Source of the DNA: JAJEFO01 sp965214325
GTDB lineage: Bacteria > Pseudomonadota > Alphaproteobacteria > Rhodobacterales > Rhodobacteraceae
Assembly (NCBI GenBank): GCA_965214325.1
Contig: CBDCBG010000006.1
Coordinates: 1,116,001-1,180,000, forward strand
DNA: 64,000 nucleotides
Direction: 5' to 3'
Part shown: piece by piece, positions 32,409 through 41,727 of the stretch
How positions within the stretch are numbered: the stretch's first letter is position 1
How the letters are laid out: every line of letters starts with the position of its first letter
Translations under genes and position numbers: made by a program
The notes under the pieces: model-generated
What the model saw: the letters and a program-made list of their open reading frames with translations, nothing else
The model's database searches: none
Told to the model about the DNA's origin: nothing

Positions 32409-33785
32409 ATGACCATCGATGCCATACTCGCACATGTCGACGACAATCTTGATGCAGCGCTGGAGCGCCTGAAGGCCTTGGTCCGCATTCCGTCAGTCTC
32501 GACCGACCCGGCATTCAAGGACGACTGCCAAGCGGCAGCGAACTGGCTGGTTGCAGATCTCGCATCCCTCGGGGTCTCGGCGGAGGCACGCCAAACGCCA
32601 GGCCATCCGTTGGTGGTTGGGCATGCAGGCGACGGCAAGCCGCATCTGATGTTCTACGGCCATTACGATGTTCAGCCGGTTGACCCGCTGGATCATTGGC
32701 ACCGAGACCCGTTCGACCCGGTCGTCGAGGAGACGCCGGCAGGCAAGGTGATCCGTGCCCGGGGATCATCCGATGACAAGGGCCAGCTCATGACCTTCGT
32801 GGAGGCGTGTCGCGCCTGGAAGGCCGTCAAGGGCGACTGGCCTTGCAGACTCTCGTTCATCTTCGAGGGGGAAGAGGAATCCGGATCGGCCTCGCTTGTC
32901 CCCTTCCTCGAGACGCATGCCATGGAACTGAGTCAGCCCGATCTTGCCCTGATCTGCGACACGGGCCTCTTCGACCGTGACACGCCAGCCATCACGACAA
33001 TGCTCCGCGGGCTGCTTGGAGAGGAGGTCACGGTCACCGGGCCAGACAAGGACCTGCATTCCGGCATGTATGGAGGTGCTGCGATCAATCCAGTTCGCGT
33101 CCTCGCACGCATCGTCGCGTCCCTGCACGACGAAAGCGGCCGCGTCACGGTTCCGGGATTCTACGATGGCGTCGACGAACTGCCGGAAACCGTCAGGGCG
33201 CAATGGGAACGGTTGGGGTTTGACGCGAACGGGTTCCTGAAGGCCGTGAACCTTTCTGTGCCGGCCGGGGAGGCCGGACGCAGCGTGCTCGAAATGATCT
33301 GGTCCAGGCCTACCTGCGAAGTGAACGGAATCAGTGGCGGCTATGCCTTGGACGGCTTCAAGACCGTGCTGCCGTCCAAGGCCTCGGCCAAGATCAGTTT
33401 CCGGCTTGTCGGCAGCCAGAATCCGGTCGCGATAAGGAAGAGCTTCCGCGCCCTGGTGCGCGACGCGCTTCCACCCGACTGCAGCGTGGAATTCAACGGC
33501 CATGGCGCATCTCCGGCTTCGGTCATGTCCACTGACGACCCCGCCTTCGAGGCGGCCCGGAGTGCGCTCTCGGACGAGTGGCCCAATGAAGCCGCATTTG
33601 TCGGTTCGGGCGGGTCGATTCCGATTGCGGGATACTTCCGCGAGATTCTCGACCTTCCATCCATGCTGATCGGGTTCGGGCTTGACGACGACCAGATCCA
33701 CTCGCCAAACGAAAAGTACGACCTTCGCTCGTTCCACAAGGGCATCAGAAGCTGGGTTCGGGTCCTCGACGCACTGGCTCGCTGA
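32409..33785 (+). CDS. M20-family metallo-dipeptidase
   Basis: 458-residue zinc peptidase of the M20A/ArgE-DapE-CPG2 superfamily, closest in layout to cytosolic dipeptidases. Zinc ligands and catalytic residues lie in MFYGHYDVQPVD, ARGSSDDKGQL, FIFEGEEESGSAS and ICDTGLF, with a late His in DQIHSPNEKYD. The lid domain contains DLHSGMYGGAAINP. AGGAGACTCA precedes the ATG at 32409. Substrates are probably short peptides, but the exact specificity is not evident. It is transcribed away from hemA and stands alone. Confidence 0.93.
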   Translation: MTIDAILAHVDDNLDAALERLKALVRIPSVSTDPAFKDDCQAAANWLVADLASLGVSAEARQTPGHPLVVGHAGDGKPHLMFYGHYDVQPVDPLDHWHRDPFDPVVEETPAGKVIRARGSSDDKGQLMTFVEACRAWKAVKGDWPCRLSFIFEGEEESGSASLVPFLETHAMELSQPDLALICDTGLFDRDTPAITTMLRGLLGEEVTVTGPDKDLHSGMYGGAAINPVRVLARIVASLHDESGRVTVPGFYDGVDELPETVRAQWERLGFDANGFLKAVNLSVPAGEAGRSVLEMIWSRPTCEVNGISGGYALDGFKTVLPSKASAKISFRLVGSQNPVAIRKSFRALVRDALPPDCSVEFNGHGASPASVMSTDDPAFEAARSALSDEWPNEAAFVGSGGSIPIAGYFREILDLPSMLIGFGLDDDQIHSPNEKYDLRSFHKGIRSWVRVLDALAR

Positions 33786-33938
33786 GACAAGCAAGCCGAA
33801 CTCCGCGCTCTGCGACGGAACGCTCGGGACACATGCGACTTGCGCGGCCCTGTTCTGCGCGTTCTTCGGATTGCACTTTCCGGTCACGATTCTGCAGGGA
33901 AGGCAAGTCAGGACGTGTCCTGCCAGGGCTGGCTGCCT

Positions 33939-34802
33939 TCACGCGATCAGGGGCACGAGGAACTTGCGGAGCGCGTCGGCGGTTTCCCCAGGAGATTCGT
34001 CGACGAAGAAATGCCCGCCCGGCACAAGCCCAACGGTCAGGTTCGAAAGCCGGGGCTCCCAGACTCGCTCGGCGTCAAAGTGCCTTGCCATGACGCCGTC
34101 CGCGCCCCAGAGCACCAGAGCGGGGCACTCAAGCACCTGGCCCTCTATCATTGCATCCAGTTCCAGGTCCGCACTGATCGCGGCCCGATAGTCATTCGTC
34201 ATGCCGGCAATGGTGGCGGGATTCCGCCACGCCGCGCGATACGCCTCGATCTGGGCGAATGCGCGCCGCGTCGCGCCGCCCCAGCCTGAGAGGCAGGCCT
34301 CGAAGAAGGGATCTGGATCGGCACCGATCATGCGTTCCGGAAAGGGCGCGGGCTGGGCAAGAAAGCTCCAGTGGAAATACGCCTTTGACAGTTCGTAGTT
34401 CCATGACTCGACCAGGTGATCGGTCGGCACGATGTCCATGAGCGTCAGGCTTGCCACCTTACAAGGTGCGTCAAGCGCCAGCCGGTAGGCTGCCCGAGCG
34501 CCTCTGTCATGGCCGGCAAGGTGGAATCGTTCATGCCCGAGAGACGACATCAGCGCGACCATGTCGGCGCCCATTGCGCGAAAGCTGTAATTTGCGAGGT
34601 CTGCGGCTGCAGGAGGCTTGGCCGAGGCGCCATATCCCCGAAGATCGGCCGTCACGACGCGAAACCGCTCCGCAAGCACGGGCGCAACCTCGGCCCACAT
34701 CGCGCGGGTTTGAGGAAACCCGTGCAGCAGCAGCAAAGGGGCTCCCGCCCCAAGCTCGTCATAGGCAATGGAAATGCCGTCATCCACGACCGCTGCCGGC
34801 AT
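33939..34802 (-). CDS. Alpha/beta hydrolase, haloacetate-dehalogenase-like
   Basis: 287 residues. The oxyanion motif is LLHGFPQTRAMW, the nucleophile is Asp99 in LAGHDRGARAAYRL (Asp rather than Ser, as in haloacetate and fluoroacetate dehalogenases and epoxide hydrolases), and the catalytic His is in VPGGHFFVDE. The cap region has YFHWSFLAQPAPFPERMIG, which closely fits the haloacetate dehalogenase group. It could hydrolyse C-halogen or C-F bonds, though the natural substrate is unproven. The start at 34802 is favoured; the ATG at 34832 is an alternative. The tRNA-Asp gene lies just upstream. Confidence 0.9.
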   Translation of the reverse strand: MPAAVVDDGISIAYDELGAGAPLLLLHGFPQTRAMWAEVAPVLAERFRVVTADLRGYGASAKPPAAADLANYSFRAMGADMVALMSSLGHERFHLAGHDRGARAAYRLALDAPCKVASLTLMDIVPTDHLVESWNYELSKAYFHWSFLAQPAPFPERMIGADPDPFFEACLSGWGGATRRAFAQIEAYRAAWRNPATIAGMTNDYRAAISADLELDAMIEGQVLECPALVLWGADGVMARHFDAERVWEPRLSNLTVGLVPGGHFFVDESPGETADALRKFLVPLIA

Positions 34803-34857
34803 GCGCTCGCCCCAGTTCCGGAAACACGTCATGTCGCCAAAGACGCAAACGAGAATG

Positions 34858-34932
34858 GCGCGGTTGACGGGACTCGAACCCGCGACCCCTGGCGTGACAG
34901 GCCAGTACTCTAACCGACTGAGCTACAACCGC
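34858..34932 (-). tRNA. tRNA-Asp (GTC)
   Basis: The minus strand folds as a cloverleaf: acceptor arm GCGGTTG/CAACCGC, D-arm AGCTCAGTCGGTTAGAG, anticodon loop CTGTCAC (anticodon GTC), T-arm with GGGTTCGAGTCCC. CCA is not encoded. Confidence 0.96.
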
Positions 34933-35135
34933 ACGGTGGCCGTCACTTAGTGAAGCCTGCACGGGCCGTCAAGGAGAATTGCGCAACTCCATCCATCAAT
35001 GGCATTTGGAACCTTCCCGACCGGTAGAGTCGAGGGGAGGCGCGCCCGGCTGTAGGTTGAGGGAGTAGCGGTTTGCCGACGGCTTTCGCCATGTGCCGGT
35101 GCCTCAGTCTCTCCCATGGCCACGTTTCCTCACCC

Positions 35136-35176
35136 CCGCTCATCAAACCGGACGTGCCCTGCTCAGGCATCCGGCT
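35136..35176 (-). ncRNA. Group II intron 2 domain V hairpin
   Basis: Minus-strand AAGCCGGATGCC pairs with GGCACGTCCGGTTT and is followed by GATGAGCGGGGG; this is the catalytic core of the ribozyme. Confidence 0.7.
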
Positions 35177-35187
35177 TACAGACGAGA

Positions 35188-36528
35188 TCATGCCTTCGCC
35201 CACGGAAGGCCCTTGGTCTTCGGCGCAAGGTTGACCAGGCCGAGGTCATGCCACAGCCGCTGGTTGGAGAACCGCACGTGTTCTCCGGCCTTCACCTTGT
35301 GCTTCCGACAGAGCCACTGACGCAGCCGCCGGGTCGCGTGCTCGTCCACGGCCTTGCAGGCCGGGCTGACCTGACCGAGAACGTAGTGGTTCGCCCAGCC
35401 GGAGAGCATCCAGTTCAGGCGCTGCACCATGTCCTCGGTCTTCATCAGCCCGTACCGCGCGGCCGTTTGCCCGCTGATCTTGCGGCAGATGCTCTGGACG
35501 CTCGCCTTGCTCGGGCGGGTGCCGATGTAGCACCCTTCCCCGTGTGGGCGATAGTTGCGTCCAATGCGGTATCCAAGGAACGCCATCGGTTCCTCCGGAC
35601 ACCGCAGGCATCGGGTCTTCCGTTCGTTGACCGGCAGCTTCAGGGCCTCCATGAGCCGCCTGACCGCCGCCAGCATCTCCGCTGCCGGGGCCTTGCCGAG
35701 AACACAGAAGTCGTCCGCGTAGTTCACGATCTCCGAACGGTAGTGCCGGGCATGGCCCAGCACCTTCCAGCCCAGTATGAATCGGCGCATGTGGATGTTC
35801 GACAGGACCGGGCTGATCGGCGCCCCTTGCGGGGTGCCCTTCCGTTCCCTGCGCGCCCGGTTCGTGCGGCGTCTGCCGCCCTTGCCGTCGTCCTCCTCCA
35901 CCGGCATCTCCAGCCACGCCTTGACGAGTCCGAGCATCTTGCCGTCGCTGACGCGACGGGCGACGCTCTTCATCAGTTCGGCATGCGGTATCTCGCCGAA
36001 GTGGTTGGACAGGTCGCAGTCGACCACCTCGTTGTGCCCCGTGTTCAGGAGGCTGTGGACGCGTCTCACCGCGTCGTTCGCGCTCCGCTCCGGCCGGCAG
36101 GCGTACTGCTCCGGTTGCAGGTCGGCCTCGAATGTCGGCTCAAGCAAGAGCATGGCCGATGTCTGCGCCACCCGGTCCCGTATGCAGGGAATGCCCAATG
36201 GCCGGAACTCGCCGGGCTGCTTCTTCGGGATCAGCACCTGCCGCACCGGCTTCGGCGCGTAGGTCCCCTCCCTCAGATCCCGCGACAGTTCCCCAAGCCA
36301 GCGATCCACGCCGCGCGCCTCGATGTCCGTGAACCTCTCCCCGTCCACCCCGGCAGAGCCGCCGTTGCGGCGTACCCTGACCCAGGCCTCGTGCAGGAAG
36401 TCGGCCCGCCACACCTTGTCGGCGAGTGCGTGAAACCGCCGCTCGGGTTCTTCCTTCGCTTTCGCATGCAGCATGGTCTGGAGTTTCCGAACCGGTACCG
36501 ACCCTGTCAGACTTGCATCAGTGGTCAT
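35188..36528 (-). CDS. ltrA: Group II intron reverse transcriptase/maturase
   Basis: 446-residue intron-encoded protein, intact. Fingers and palm contain NGGSAGVDGERF, RPLGIPCIRDRVAQ, YACRPERSANDAV, VVDCDLSNHFGEIPH, GTPQGAPISPVLSNI and the catalytic EIVNYADDFCVLG. The C-terminal part (RLNWMLSGWANHYVLGQV) is the thumb/maturase X domain. An obvious HNH endonuclease is lacking, so retromobility would rely on replication-fork priming. The ATG at 36528 (MTTDASLTGSVPVRKLQTML) is the start usual for this group. It promotes splicing of its own intron and might act on the degenerate intron at 21.4-23.3 kb. Confidence 0.92.
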   Translation of the reverse strand: MTTDASLTGSVPVRKLQTMLHAKAKEEPERRFHALADKVWRADFLHEAWVRVRRNGGSAGVDGERFTDIEARGVDRWLGELSRDLREGTYAPKPVRQVLIPKKQPGEFRPLGIPCIRDRVAQTSAMLLLEPTFEADLQPEQYACRPERSANDAVRRVHSLLNTGHNEVVDCDLSNHFGEIPHAELMKSVARRVSDGKMLGLVKAWLEMPVEEDDGKGGRRRTNRARRERKGTPQGAPISPVLSNIHMRRFILGWKVLGHARHYRSEIVNYADDFCVLGKAPAAEMLAAVRRLMEALKLPVNERKTRCLRCPEEPMAFLGYRIGRNYRPHGEGCYIGTRPSKASVQSICRKISGQTAARYGLMKTEDMVQRLNWMLSGWANHYVLGQVSPACKAVDEHATRRLRQWLCRKHKVKAGEHVRFSNQRLWHDLGLVNLAPKTKGLPWAKA

Positions 36529-37294
36529 GCCTTGCGTCCTTTCCATGCCATTCTCGAATCAGGGCCCCTTCCCTCCGCCGGCATTGCCCGGCCTCCTCGG
36601 TAGTACGGGCCCATCCGCCACCCTGCCGGCCCGGACTGGTCCTCGCGGATTTCCGGTTGGCGCGTGCACGCCACCGACAGGGCTTCCCGTGTTGCCTCTT
36701 CCCTCATCTTCCATGCATGCCAGTGCCACTGCCCCGGCGGAAGCAGGCCGATGCCCGTGTCGCTCGCTTCTCGGCCTGCCGTCGGCCTTCCCCTTGCTTC
36801 AGGAGGGTCGGCTTCCGCATCGACTGTTTCGAGGCCTGCTCGGCATTCACGCGCGTTCCGGCCTGCATGGTCGCTGAACCGCCCAAGGCGGCCCTTCTGC
36901 CAGAGTGCTTCAGTCCATTTCGTTGCCTCCATGAACCGCCCTGGCTGCTACCAACCGGAGCGACAGTTGTTGGGTGGGATTCGCACCCACCAGAGAGAAG
37001 CGCCTTACCACGGCGCACTGAAGTGAACGTCTGGCAATCCTGAGGCGATTTCCCTTGATGGGCCTGGGCCGCGATGCCGCCCGCTCAGCTTCGCCCCAGC
37101 CGCACGTCGGCGACCTGCCGCCAGACACCAAGCCATCATGCAACTGCCCGTCCGGCGCGTTGCGACCCGCCACGTCGATCAAGGGGCCGCAAGGGCGTCC
37201 TGGATGCGCCGTGCGAACGTACTACGGGCAAGGTCCCTCGCAATCGGCCAGGACAGCCGGTTGTGGCTCGATCCGGTCGGTCAAGGCGGTTGAC

Positions 37295-37370
<76 letters not shown>

Positions 37371-37566
37371 GCGCGCGCCTCCATTAGCCAACTCGAGGAA
37401 CTACGGCAAGCAATCTCGTGCAATCTCGCGCGGACCGCCAAACGGCCTGGGCCCGGGACGCGGGGACAGGACGCGCCAACTGAAGCTTGGCGCGGGCAGC
37501 AAGAGCCCGAATCCGACTTGCGGCCCATGGCCACGATCGCAGGCTTGCACCCAGCCTCAAGAAGTC

Positions 37567-37641
37567 TGGTGGGTGATGAGAGATTCGAACTCCCGACATC
37601 TTCGATGTGAACGAAGCGCTCTACCACTGAGCTAATCACCC
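37567..37641 (-). tRNA. tRNA-Val (CAC)
   Basis: Acceptor GGGTGAT/ATCACCC, anticodon loop TTCACAT (anticodon CAC), T-loop GTTCGAA, with encoded CCA at 37567-37569. Closely related to the TAC copy 200 bases away, so probably a tandem duplicate with changed anticodon. Confidence 0.95.
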
Positions 37642-37754
37642 GCCGGCACCGTGGCTTAGCGTCGCGACACCATTCGTGCAAGCGGATTGGCCGAACGCAG
37701 AACCTGGCCTGGCGGACGAAACGGAACCGTTCACCGCCCGCAACTCCAGCGAGA

Positions 37755-39029
37755 TCAGTTCAATATGGACCTGCCGGCATAGACGGCGGTCTCGTCAAGG
37801 GTTTCCTCGATACGAATGAGCTGATTGTACTTTGCCAGACGATCAGACCGCGAAAGGGAGCCTGTCTTGATCTGCCCGCAGTTCATTGCCACGGCGAGGT
37901 CGGCGATGGTCGCGTCCTCGGTCTCGCCTGATCGATGCGACATGACCGTCGCGAACCCCGCCCGATGAGCCATGTCAACGGCCCCTAGCGTCTGGGAAAG
38001 CGTCCCGATCTGGTTGGCCTTGACGAGAAGCGAGTTGCCGGCCCCTTCCGCTATGCCGCGAGCAAGACGCTCCGGATTCGTCACGAAGAGGTCATCGCCC
38101 ACAAGCTGCACCTTGTCGCCGAGTTCCTCGGTGAGCGCCTTCCATCCTTCCCAGTCATCCTCGCTGCAGCCGTCCTCGATGGAGAACACGGGATAGTCGG
38201 ACGCCAGCGCACTCAGATAGGCAACGTTCTCGTCCACGCTCAGGGACTTTCCCTCGCCTTCCATGACATACGCGCCGTCCCTGAAATACTCGGTGGACGC
38301 GCAGTCAAGCGCCAGCATGACGTCATCGCCCGGCTTGTAGCCCGCCTTCTCGACGGACTTCATGATGAAATCCAGCGCGTCCCGGGCGCTTGAGATCTCC
38401 GGCGCGAAGCCGCCCTCATCCCCGATGCCGGTCGAAAGCCCGGCCGACTGGAGCTGCCCCTTGAGCGTGTGGAAGATCTCGGAACCCATTTGAACGGAAT
38501 CGCGCATCGATGTGGCCGAGACCGGCATGATCATGAATTCCTGGATGTCGATCGGATTGTCGGCGTGCTCGCCACCGTTGATCACGTTCATCATCGGAAC
38601 CGGCAGAACATGGGCCGCCGCACCGCCCACGTAGCGGAAGAGCGGCTGGCGGACGGAGAGGGCGGCGGCCTTCGCGACGGCCAGGGACACCCCGAGGATC
38701 GCGTTCGCCCCGAGACGCCGCTTGTTCGCCGTGCCGTCGAGCTCGACCATGACCGCATCGATCGCCATCTGCTCCGTCGCCTCCATCCCGACAAGCGCAT
38801 CGGCGATTTCGGCGTTCACGGACTCAACCGCGTCCAGGACCCCTTTGCCCAGATACCGCTTCTTGTCGCCGTCGCGCCTTTCGACCGCCTCATGCGCGCC
38901 CGTGGACGCGCCCGACGGAACGGCAGCCCGGCCTTGCTGGCCGTCGTCCAGGATCACGTCGACCTCGACAGTGGGATTGCCCCGGCTGTCGAGGATCTCG
39001 CGGGCGAAAATGTCGATGATCACGCTCAT
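37755..39029 (-). CDS. eno: Enolase
   Basis: Glycolytic 2-phosphoglycerate dehydratase, 424 residues. The ATG at 39029 starts MSVIIDIFAREILDSRGNPT, the family N terminus, with AAAGGAG 7 bases upstream. Metal and active-site blocks are GDDLFVTN, IEDGCSEDDW, LLVKANQIGTLSQT and VMSHRSGETEDATIADLAVA. It works in the cytosol in the same pathway as the pgk and aldolase genes at 43.6-45.8 kb, though it is not in an operon with them. Valine tRNAs lie downstream. Confidence 0.98.
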   Translation of the reverse strand: MSVIIDIFAREILDSRGNPTVEVDVILDDGQQGRAAVPSGASTGAHEAVERRDGDKKRYLGKGVLDAVESVNAEIADALVGMEATEQMAIDAVMVELDGTANKRRLGANAILGVSLAVAKAAALSVRQPLFRYVGGAAAHVLPVPMMNVINGGEHADNPIDIQEFMIMPVSATSMRDSVQMGSEIFHTLKGQLQSAGLSTGIGDEGGFAPEISSARDALDFIMKSVEKAGYKPGDDVMLALDCASTEYFRDGAYVMEGEGKSLSVDENVAYLSALASDYPVFSIEDGCSEDDWEGWKALTEELGDKVQLVGDDLFVTNPERLARGIAEGAGNSLLVKANQIGTLSQTLGAVDMAHRAGFATVMSHRSGETEDATIADLAVAMNCGQIKTGSLSRSDRLAKYNQLIRIEETLDETAVYAGRSILN

Positions 39030-39204
39030 CCCAAGCTCCTTTGCACAAGTCGCGGGGGCTATAGCAGCCGTTAACGACAATTGGAATGCGCGGGCTTCGC
39101 CCGCCTATCCTGGCGATCACTTTCGGCCATTGCGGGGCAACGGTGACTCCGGGGTGACTCCGGGACATGGCCGCCGATTCCTGCCCATTGCGCAATGTCC
39201 GCCA

Positions 39205-40086
39205 TCATGGTGCGGCGTCTGCACGGCGACGCTCGCGCCAGAAGGCGTACAGGCCCGAACCGACGATCAGCGTGACACCCGCCCAGGTCATGGCGTCGGG
39301 AATTTCGTCGAAGAGAAAATATGCGATGAGAAGCGCGAACAGGATCCGCGAATAACGAAACGGCGCCAAGGACGAAACGTCCCCGCTCCGCATTGCCGTG
39401 GTCAGCGTCCACAACGCCGCGGAGATCGCCAGGATCATGCCAAGATACCAGACTGCCGTCTCGAAGCTCACCGGTCGCCAGCCTCCCTGAAAGGACATCA
39501 TGAGCGCTCCCGCGAGCGACATCGGAACCATGGACCAGGCGACGGCGAACGGTGTCGAGATCCTGGGCGGCAACCGACGACTCGCGAGGTCGCGTGTCGC
39601 AAGACCAATGACATACACAAGAACCCAAAGGAGGTCGGGGTCGAACGAACTGAAGCCCGGGCGGAGAATCATCAGGACACCGGTCAGCGCCAGCCCCACC
39701 GCCGCCCAGCGACGCCACCCGACGTCCTCCTTGAGAAACAGGGCCGCGCCGACAACGACCGCGAGCGGCTGCGCCTGGGCAAGCGCGATCACGGAGGAAA
39801 GCGGGGCCAGGCCAAGCGCGACGACAATGCCGATCCCGCCAGCGATTTCACCCGCCGTCCGAACCAGGAGCGCCGGGTTGTGCGCATTCGGCGCCCAGAG
39901 CCGCTCGCCGGACCGCCGCATTGCAATCCAGAACAAGCCGAAGGTTGCCAGCGAACTGATGAAGATGACCTGTCCGGCGCCTTGGGATTCGCTGGCAAGC
40001 TTGACGAATGCATCAACGACCGCAAAGCACGCCATTGCGAAGATGGTCAGCAGAATCGCCCAGGTGCCGGATGTGCCGCGCTGCAT
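39205..40086 (-). CDS. EamA-family (DMT) transporter
   Basis: 293-residue inner-membrane protein with about ten hydrophobic helices in two EamA repeats (first WAILLTIFAMACFAVVDAFV, second from PPRISTPFAVAWSMVPMSLA). The conserved EDVGWRRWAAVGLALTGVLM and FDEIPDAMTWAGVTLIVGSG segments close each repeat. These are drug/metabolite exporters of mostly unknown substrate. There are no signature residues for a specific substrate. The gene is read in the same direction as eno but 175 bases upstream of it. Confidence 0.9.
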   Translation of the reverse strand: MQRGTSGTWAILLTIFAMACFAVVDAFVKLASESQGAGQVIFISSLATFGLFWIAMRRSGERLWAPNAHNPALLVRTAGEIAGGIGIVVALGLAPLSSVIALAQAQPLAVVVGAALFLKEDVGWRRWAAVGLALTGVLMILRPGFSSFDPDLLWVLVYVIGLATRDLASRRLPPRISTPFAVAWSMVPMSLAGALMMSFQGGWRPVSFETAVWYLGMILAISAALWTLTTAMRSGDVSSLAPFRYSRILFALLIAYFLFDEIPDAMTWAGVTLIVGSGLYAFWRERRRADAAP

Positions 40087-40177
40087 CTACCGGCCGTACG
40101 CACATGCATCTGCACGGCCTCGACAGGTCGCATTCAGGATGTCAGGGAACCGCCGAATCCCGGCCGCCCGCCTGACG

Positions 40178-40741
40178 CTAGCGCTCGATCGATACGTCAA
40201 GCATGACATCCGGGGCATCCGTTACGGCGCCGTTCGGACCCGTGCCGCGCTTGATGGCGTCGACAACGTCCATGCCATCAATGACGCAGCCGACTACCGT
40301 GTATTGGCCGTTCAGGAAATGGCCGTCCCGGAACATGATGAAGAACTGGCTGTTGGCGGAATTGGGACTCTGGGCACGCGCCATTCCGACAACTCCGCGA
40401 TCAAACGGAATGTCGCTGAATTCGGCCGGAAGATCCGGCCTGCTCGAACCGCCCGCGCCGGCCCGGCGCAGGTTTCCGCCGGTTCCGCCAAACTCCACAT
40501 CCCCGGTCTGCGCCATGAATCCCTCGATCACGCGGTGAAAGACGACGTCGTCATACGCACCCTCTTCCGCGAGCGCAGCGATCTGCTCCACATGGGCGGG
40601 CGCCACGTCCTCGAACAGGTCGATGACGACGCGCCCACTCGCTTCGCCTCCAATTTCGATGACGAGATTGGGTCCGGGCCCGTCGTCCGCGGCAAGGGCG
40701 GGGGAGGCCGAAATCGAGACGGCAAGCAGAAACCTAAGCAT
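40178..40741 (-). CDS. Periplasmic cyclophilin-type peptidyl-prolyl isomerase
   Basis: 187 residues with a Sec signal (MLRFLLAVSISASPALA) followed by a cyclophilin domain: VVFHRVIEGFMAQTGDVEFG, GVVGMARAQSPNSANSQFFI and FLNGQYTVVGCVIDGMDVV. The catalytic Arg is in FHRV and the QFFI and MAR pockets are kept. It catalyses proline isomerisation of exported proteins. The start overlaps the stop of the upstream cytosolic isomerase gene by 8 bases, so the two are coupled. The two proteins look like a duplication of one gene with one copy having gained a signal peptide. Confidence 0.93.
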   Translation of the reverse strand: MLRFLLAVSISASPALAADDGPGPNLVIEIGGEASGRVVIDLFEDVAPAHVEQIAALAEEGAYDDVVFHRVIEGFMAQTGDVEFGGTGGNLRRAGAGGSSRPDLPAEFSDIPFDRGVVGMARAQSPNSANSQFFIMFRDGHFLNGQYTVVGCVIDGMDVVDAIKRGTGPNGAVTDAPDVMLDVSIER

Positions 40742-41240
40742 CGGCGGCCACCTTCACGCTGATCATTCGGTCAGGCTTCGCCGGGGGCTCCCCCCGAGGA
40801 ATTGCATCCACCAGTTCCATGCCCTCGATCACGCGTCCGTAGACCGTGTACTGGCCGTCGAGAAAACGGTTGTCACGGAAATTTATGAAGAACTGGCTGT
40901 TGGCCGAGTTCGGGTTCTGGCTTCGCGCCGCGCCAAGCGTGCCCCGATCATGGGAAACTCGGCTGAATTCCGCCGGCAGGTCGGGAAGGCTGGATCCGCC
41001 TGTGCCCGCCCTTCTCAGGTCCAGGCCGTCGCCGTGGCATCCATGCTCGACGTCGCCGGTCTGTGCCATGAAGCCGTCGATCACCCTGTGAAAGATCACG
41101 CCGTCATAGGCACCCTTGCGCGCCAGTTCCTTCATGCGCCCCGAATGCGCCGGCGCGACATCCGGCATCAGCTGGATCACGACCGTGCCCTGCCTCAACT
41201 CGATCAGGATCGTGTTTTCGGGATCCCCAAAATCTGCCAA
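40734..41240 (-). CDS. Cytosolic cyclophilin-type peptidyl-prolyl isomerase
   Basis: 168 residues, a compact cyclophilin without signal peptide. Motifs are VIFHRVIDGFMAQTGDVEHG, GTLGAARSQNPNSANSQFFI and DGQYTVYGRVIEGMELV. A TTG start at 41240 (encoding MADFGDPENTILIEL) is chosen because GGAGG lies 5 bases upstream and the protein then begins where the family does; no ATG is suitable. The longer frame to 41360 would give an unrelated leader. It is first in a two-gene operon with the periplasmic isomerase. Confidence 0.9.
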   Translation of the reverse strand: MADFGDPENTILIELRQGTVVIQLMPDVAPAHSGRMKELARKGAYDGVIFHRVIDGFMAQTGDVEHGCHGDGLDLRRAGTGGSSLPDLPAEFSRVSHDRGTLGAARSQNPNSANSQFFINFRDNRFLDGQYTVYGRVIEGMELVDAIPRGEPPAKPDRMISVKVAADA

Positions 41241-41727
41241 TGAAACCTCCGTTCGTCCTGGAATCTCGCGGACACTAGTCCGCAAGGGCCGGAAGGGAAA
41301 GCCCGCGACGACCAGGACGAGGGCAATCGCGTCAGAAAGCCTCCCTGGCCACTTCTGCATGACTGCGTGAGCCCCTGTTGGAGGACGGCAACCCGAGGCG
41401 GGGACTTGGCGGGTGAGTGCGTGGCTCCGGAAGGTCCCTTGAACAGGGGGAAGGTCCCCGGACCGGCCACGTGACCCGCCACTGTCTCATCGAACTGCTG
41501 ATTCCGTCGCCGCTTGCGCCGGAGTTCCAGACCTCGTGACGGACGCCCGGTCAGACATCGCCATGTGCTGGATCCGCGTTTCATGGTGGCAGGAATTGCC
41601 GGGACATGACCGGCCTTCCCGATGTCCGCTCCCGACCGCACGGCAGCGATTCGAAGCGAGCTCGGCTTGCCGGCCGGACTTCAACCGGGATTCCCGGCAA
41701 ATGTCGACCTGCCTGGAGTCAGTGCGG
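41241..41727. other. No gene recognised
   Basis: Upstream region of the cyclophilin operon, with open frames only of shadow type. Confidence 0.5.

Larger units (their letters stand above)
35052..37018 (-). mobile_element. Group II intron 2 with intact maturase
   Basis: About 1.97 kb on the minus strand. The 5' end at about 37018 opens GTGCGCCGTGGTAAGGCGC and continues with GGTGGGTGCGAATCCCACCC. Domain V is near 35136-35176, and the 3' end near 35052 reads CTACTCCCTCAACCTAC. The encoded reverse transcriptase is complete with a YADD box, so the intron is probably mobile. It sits between tRNA-Asp and two tRNA-Val genes, in a non-coding stretch, as expected for an element that avoids gene disruption. 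Boundaries are by eye. Confidence 0.82.

Noticed and set aside
35116..36603. 495-codon plus-strand open frame
   Set aside because: It is antisense to the intact group II intron reverse transcriptase and has shadow-type composition.
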